Shown: positions 47,790-49,592 of the stretch, one piece after another
Position numbering within the stretch: position 1 is the first letter of the stretch
Layout: each line of letters opens with the position of its first letter
From: a virus
Length of the DNA stretch: 49,592 nucleotides
Reading direction: 5' to 3' (one strand)
IMG/VR virus record: IMGVR_UViG_3300033145_000244
Span: 1 to 49,592 of that record
Program-made: the position numbers and the translations under genes
The notes under the pieces: generated by a model
What the model was told of the DNA's origin: nothing
The model's database searches: none
The model's input: the letters and a program-made list of their open reading frames with translations, nothing else

Positions 47790-48017
47790 ATGACAAAGAC
47801 CACAAAGCATCACAAGGAGCTTGACAAGCAGGCACGAATGCAGCTACTCATGGAAGCAGAAGAGCATCTGTACGACGTACTCTCAGAGGTTAGCCTACCA
47901 GATATGCGACTGCTGGTGATAGACATGCTGATGAAAGGCAAGGCGCCACACAAAGCGATACTGAGCATGACAAGCACAGAACTAACCTCTTTTATCGATA
48001 CAGAGCAACAATACTGA
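47790..48017 (+). CDS. Small early protein (75 aa)
   Basis: ATG 47790 after AAAGGAGG (47778-47785). The 75 residues (MTKTTKHHKELDKQARMQLL...) are helical and acidic in the second half, with a LYDVLSEVSLPDMRLLVIDML segment. Upstream in-frame codons lie over the previous gene and are rejected. Unknown function; probably host takeover. Confidence 0.65.
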   Translation: MTKTTKHHKELDKQARMQLLMEAEEHLYDVLSEVSLPDMRLLVIDMLMKGKAPHKAILSMTSTELTSFIDTEQQY

Positions 48018-48031
48018 GGCGATGGGCACGC

Positions 48032-48101
48032 TGGAGCAGGTAACACGCTCCACGTGTTAAACCACAGGCCACGTCCAAAGTCGTGGCACAACCAAAGGAG
48101 G
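48032..48101 (+). ncRNA. Two-hairpin leader RNA, copy A
   Basis: Stem 1 is TGGAGC/GCTCCA (48032-48052) with TAACAC in the loop. Then comes TTAAACCACAG, and stem 2 is GCCACG/CGTGGC (48068-48087) with an 8-base loop, followed by ACAACCAAAGGAGG. The same order with different, compensating stem bases occurs at 48335-48400. This indicates a conserved cis-acting RNA in front of small early genes. Confidence 0.7.
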
Positions 48102-48105
48102 CAAG

Positions 48106-48318
48106 ATGAGACACGCGACACAAGTAGCGATAGCAAGTGCACTACGAGCACAGATAGAGTGTAGTGTTGGTGAGGATGAGTACGCAAAGGGGCTAGAGAC
48201 TGCAGTCTTTGCTATAGGGCAGAGGATGAAGCTTGAAGACCCGCGCTTTGATACGGGCATCTGGATTGAAGCATGCGGGGTTAAGAAGAGTGATAGAAGC
48301 GACATCTGGAGGATGTAG
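48106..48318 (+). CDS. Small early protein (70 aa)
   Basis: A 70-residue protein (MRHATQVAIASALRAQIECS...) with an amphipathic N-terminal helix and a C-terminal FDTGIWIEACGVKKS segment. It is translated from the AAAGGAGG at the end of leader copy A. The 'ATQVAIASALR...F..A...FDtgiWie.cG' wording suggests a small host-takeover protein family, but I cannot name one. Confidence 0.65.
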   Translation: MRHATQVAIASALRAQIECSVGEDEYAKGLETAVFAIGQRMKLEDPRFDTGIWIEACGVKKSDRSDIWRM

Positions 48319-48334
48319 GGTGAGTGATGGCTTT

Positions 48335-48400
48335 GGTCGATAACACGACCCGCCATTAAACCGCAGGCAGGTCACAAGCCCTGCACAACACACAAGGAGG
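48335..48400 (+). ncRNA. Two-hairpin leader RNA, copy B
   Basis: Stem 1 is GGTCG/CGACC (48335-48350) around ATAACA. Then comes TTAAACCGCAG, and stem 2 is GCAGG/CCTGC (48367-48384) with an 8-base loop, followed by ACAACACACAAGGAGG. Stems differ from copy A but both strands change together, while TAACAC, TTAAACC-CAGG and ACAAC are kept. Confidence 0.7.
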
Positions 48401-48404
48401 AGAT

Positions 48405-48587
48405 ATGAAGATGAGCATTTGGACTGTACTAGGCAGAATTGAACGCATTGGTAGACAGGCAACAGATAAAAAGCTAGCTGTGTTGAAGCATAAGCGCATA
48501 CGCAACCTTGAACGCAGGATAGCAAAGACTAGCGACCTGACTATACGCGCTAGACTTATTAACAAGCTTCAGTACCTTAAGTCATAA
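48405..48587 (+). CDS. Small basic protein (60 aa)
   Basis: A 60-residue, strongly basic helical protein (MKMSIWTVLGRIERIGRQAT...) ending LINKLQYLKS. AAGGAGG precedes the ATG at ideal spacing, at the end of leader copy B. The composition suggests nucleic-acid binding. Unknown function. Confidence 0.65.
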   Translation: MKMSIWTVLGRIERIGRQATDKKLAVLKHKRIRNLERRIAKTSDLTIRARLINKLQYLKS

Positions 48588-48588
48588 C

Positions 48589-48603
48589 CCGCGTCACACG
48601 CGG
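48589..48603 (+). terminator. GC hairpin after gene, possible terminator
   Basis: CCGCG-TCACA-CGCGG forms a perfect 5-bp GC stem just after the stop at 48587, but no T-run follows (CTTGTGG). It lies between this gene and a new promoter, so it may be a weak terminator or an mRNA 3'-end stabiliser. Confidence 0.4.
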
Positions 48604-48616
48604 CTTGTGGAGATAC

Positions 48617-48646
48617 TTGACAAGAATACAGCATCTGTGTTATAAT
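48617..48646 (+). promoter_or_regulatory. Consensus sigma70 promoter
   Basis: TTGACA (48617-48622), 18 bases, then TATAAT (48641-48646), with TGT at 48638-48640 as extended -10. It has the same 18-base spacer and TGn as the promoter at 47300. It drives the final three small genes, starting near 48653. Confidence 0.88.
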
Positions 48647-48681
48647 GTTTGCATCAGTCAACCAACAACAAAGGAGGCATG

Positions 48682-48837
48682 ATGAAGACAATAGCTTTAA
48701 CAGACTACATACGCAAAAAAATGGGTATTAAACTTGTAAAGGGTGAGATAGTTGACAAGTATGGTCGCATATTAGAAGTGTATACAAACGACAAAGGCAA
48801 TGAAGACCTAAGACCAACAGGGCGGGTGTCAAGATGA
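48682..48837 (+). CDS. Small early protein (51 aa)
   Basis: ATG 48682 is chosen because AAGGAGG (48671-48677) is too close to the ATG at 48679; a start at 48649 would lie in the promoter region. The 51 residues (MKTIALTDYIRKKMGIKLVK...) include EIVDKYGRILEVYTND, a beta hairpin. It is the first gene after the consensus promoter, overlapping the next by ATGA. Confidence 0.6.
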   Translation: MKTIALTDYIRKKMGIKLVKGEIVDKYGRILEVYTNDKGNEDLRPTGRVSR

Positions 48838-49016
48838 TTACTGGAGCACCACTTACTAAGCTATATATTGCCTACTGCTCATTACATGGGTATGTAGCTA
48901 ATGAAGTAGGCTTCCTAGATTGGTTGAGCGACATATGCCTAGGCTTAACTATTTATGGAGTAGGTATCAATGACGATATAAAGGATGAACAGGTAATAAC
49001 AACAACTAACCAGTAA
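48834..49016 (+). CDS. Small early protein (60 aa)
   Basis: A 60-residue protein (MITGAPLTKLYIAYCSLHGY...) starting in an ATGA overlap. FLDWLSDICLGLTIYGVGI is moderately hydrophobic but more likely a soluble core than a membrane helix. Unknown function. Confidence 0.6.
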   Translation: MITGAPLTKLYIAYCSLHGYVANEVGFLDWLSDICLGLTIYGVGINDDIKDEQVITTTNQ

Positions 49017-49030
49017 CACAAGGAGGCATG

Positions 49031-49477
49031 ATGACAGAACAAGCAGAAGGACAAGCAGTACAGGCTAAACCTGAAAAGATTACCGTTATTGCGGCAGATG
49101 TCGCTAATGGTAAGAACAAGCGTAAACATTACGCATCAATCGCACATGCAAGAGGCTTTGCTATTGAAAAGCTTGGCGGCGATGGCAATTACGTAATCAA
49201 GGAAAGGTATGCAGAGAGTACAGTTAATGACACACTAATCATGGTCAAGAATAGCACACTGCAGGCTGTGCTTGTTGACCCACTTCCTGCAGGTTCGCCT
49301 ACTGTGGGTAAGAAGGCAAGTAAGAGCAAGTCACGTGAGGAGATACTTGAACTTATGGGTATCTACATCACAGAACCTGCGCAATGTGAAGAACTGATGT
49401 ACCAGCTAGAAGATGTCTTTGTCTTCTATAAGAAAAAGATTAAAGAAGATGCACCAGAAGAAGCCGTAGTAGCATAA
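49031..49477 (+). CDS. Early protein with basic linker (148 aa)
   Basis: A 148-residue protein. ATG 49031 is preferred over 49028, which is only one base from AAGGAGG. Residues about 15-70 form a small beta-alpha unit (KITVIAADVANGKNKRKHYA...ERYAESTVND). A Ser/Lys-rich linker (VGKKASKSKSREE) follows, then a helical end (ELMYQLEDVFVFYKKKIKED). The KHYASIAHARGFAIEKL segment suggests nucleic-acid binding. No family recognised. Confidence 0.65.
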   Translation: MTEQAEGQAVQAKPEKITVIAADVANGKNKRKHYASIAHARGFAIEKLGGDGNYVIKERYAESTVNDTLIMVKNSTLQAVLVDPLPAGSPTVGKKASKSKSREEILELMGIYITEPAQCEELMYQLEDVFVFYKKKIKEDAPEEAVVA

Positions 49478-49488
49478 GTTGCACAATC

Positions 49489-49531
49489 GGTGAGTTGGTT
49501 ACTTGATGTGACAGTTGAGTGCCAACTCACC
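49489..49531. terminator. Inverted repeat after the last gene
   Basis: GGTGAGTTGG (49489-49498) and CCAACTCACC (49522-49531) are perfect 10-base arms around a 23-base loop, downstream of the last stop (49477). No strong T-tract follows, so it could be a terminator, an RNA-stabilising structure or a protein-binding site near the sequence end. The rest of 49478-49592 shows no gene. Confidence 0.5.
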
Positions 49532-49592
49532 CCTACCAACTAATAATCACAAAATACATCTTGTAATATCTTGAAATGACACAGCTATCTTA

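Noticed and set aside
47151-47835. Minus- and plus-strand frames of 120-200 residues in the GC-rich leader
   Set aside because: Cys/Arg/Pro-rich translations typical of GC-rich non-coding sequence, overlapping a strong promoter and a better-supported small gene.
1-49592. Lysogeny module, transposon or tRNA genes
   Set aside because: No integrase, excisionase, CI-like repressor, transposase or tRNA cloverleaf was recognised on either strand.

Overview
The window reads as an essentially complete genome, or nearly so, of a tailed bacteriophage with a podovirus-like module set. The evidence is tightly packed and often ATGA-overlapping genes, a terminase pair, portal, scaffold-like protein, major capsid, tail adaptor and propeller proteins, very large internal virion proteins, fibres, and an early replication and nucleotide-metabolism block. 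The DNA is fairly AT-rich, Shine-Dalgarno sequences are strong (AAGGAGG), and two near-consensus sigma70 promoters are visible. Several products have Sec-type signal peptides ending in AxA-like sites. I infer a bacterial, probably Gram-negative host that I cannot name. I see no integrase, lysogeny repressor, tRNA or CRISPR array.

Layout. (1) Positions 1-405 are a mostly non-coding leader rich in hairpins. (2) Positions 406-16385, plus strand, hold about 36 early/middle genes. First come small zinc-ribbon and coiled-coil proteins and a Lar-like protein, then a P-loop kinase, a Cas4/RecB-like nuclease, a PurZ-like adenylosuccinate synthetase homologue, an ssDNA-binding-like protein, an adenylate-kinase-family NMP kinase, a sigma-like factor, a DnaE-type DNA polymerase and a class II ribonucleotide reductase. 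(3) Positions 16330-46835, minus strand, are the late block. Read in transcription order it runs TerS, TerL, HNH endonuclease, small head proteins, a transglycosylase-like protein, portal, scaffold-like protein, decoration-like protein, major capsid, a secreted beta-helix protein, small proteins, a secreted fibre, a possible lysis and surface cassette, head-tail adaptor, propeller-like tail protein, fibres, and three internal virion proteins. The last of these is a 2128-residue giant interrupted by a LAGLIDADG intein. (4) Positions 46836-47514 are a divergent control region with palindromes, direct repeats and a strong rightward promoter. (5) Positions 47515-49477, plus strand, hold small unknown early genes. 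At least two have very similar two-hairpin leader RNAs.

The most notable biology is nucleotide metabolism. The 357-residue PurA homologue has Ser where cellular PurA has its catalytic Asp (G-S-C-G-K-G) and keeps the catalytic His. This is the signature of PurZ, which starts synthesis of 2-aminoadenine (Z) deoxynucleotides. It sits in one gene run with an NMP kinase, a class II RNR and a PolIII-alpha polymerase. I find no DatZ, MazZ or PolA-type DpoZ. If the DNA is Z-substituted, this would be a variant of the known Z-genome pathway. Other leads are the intein, the repeated leader RNAs, and the cluster of virion or surface proteins carrying signal peptides.
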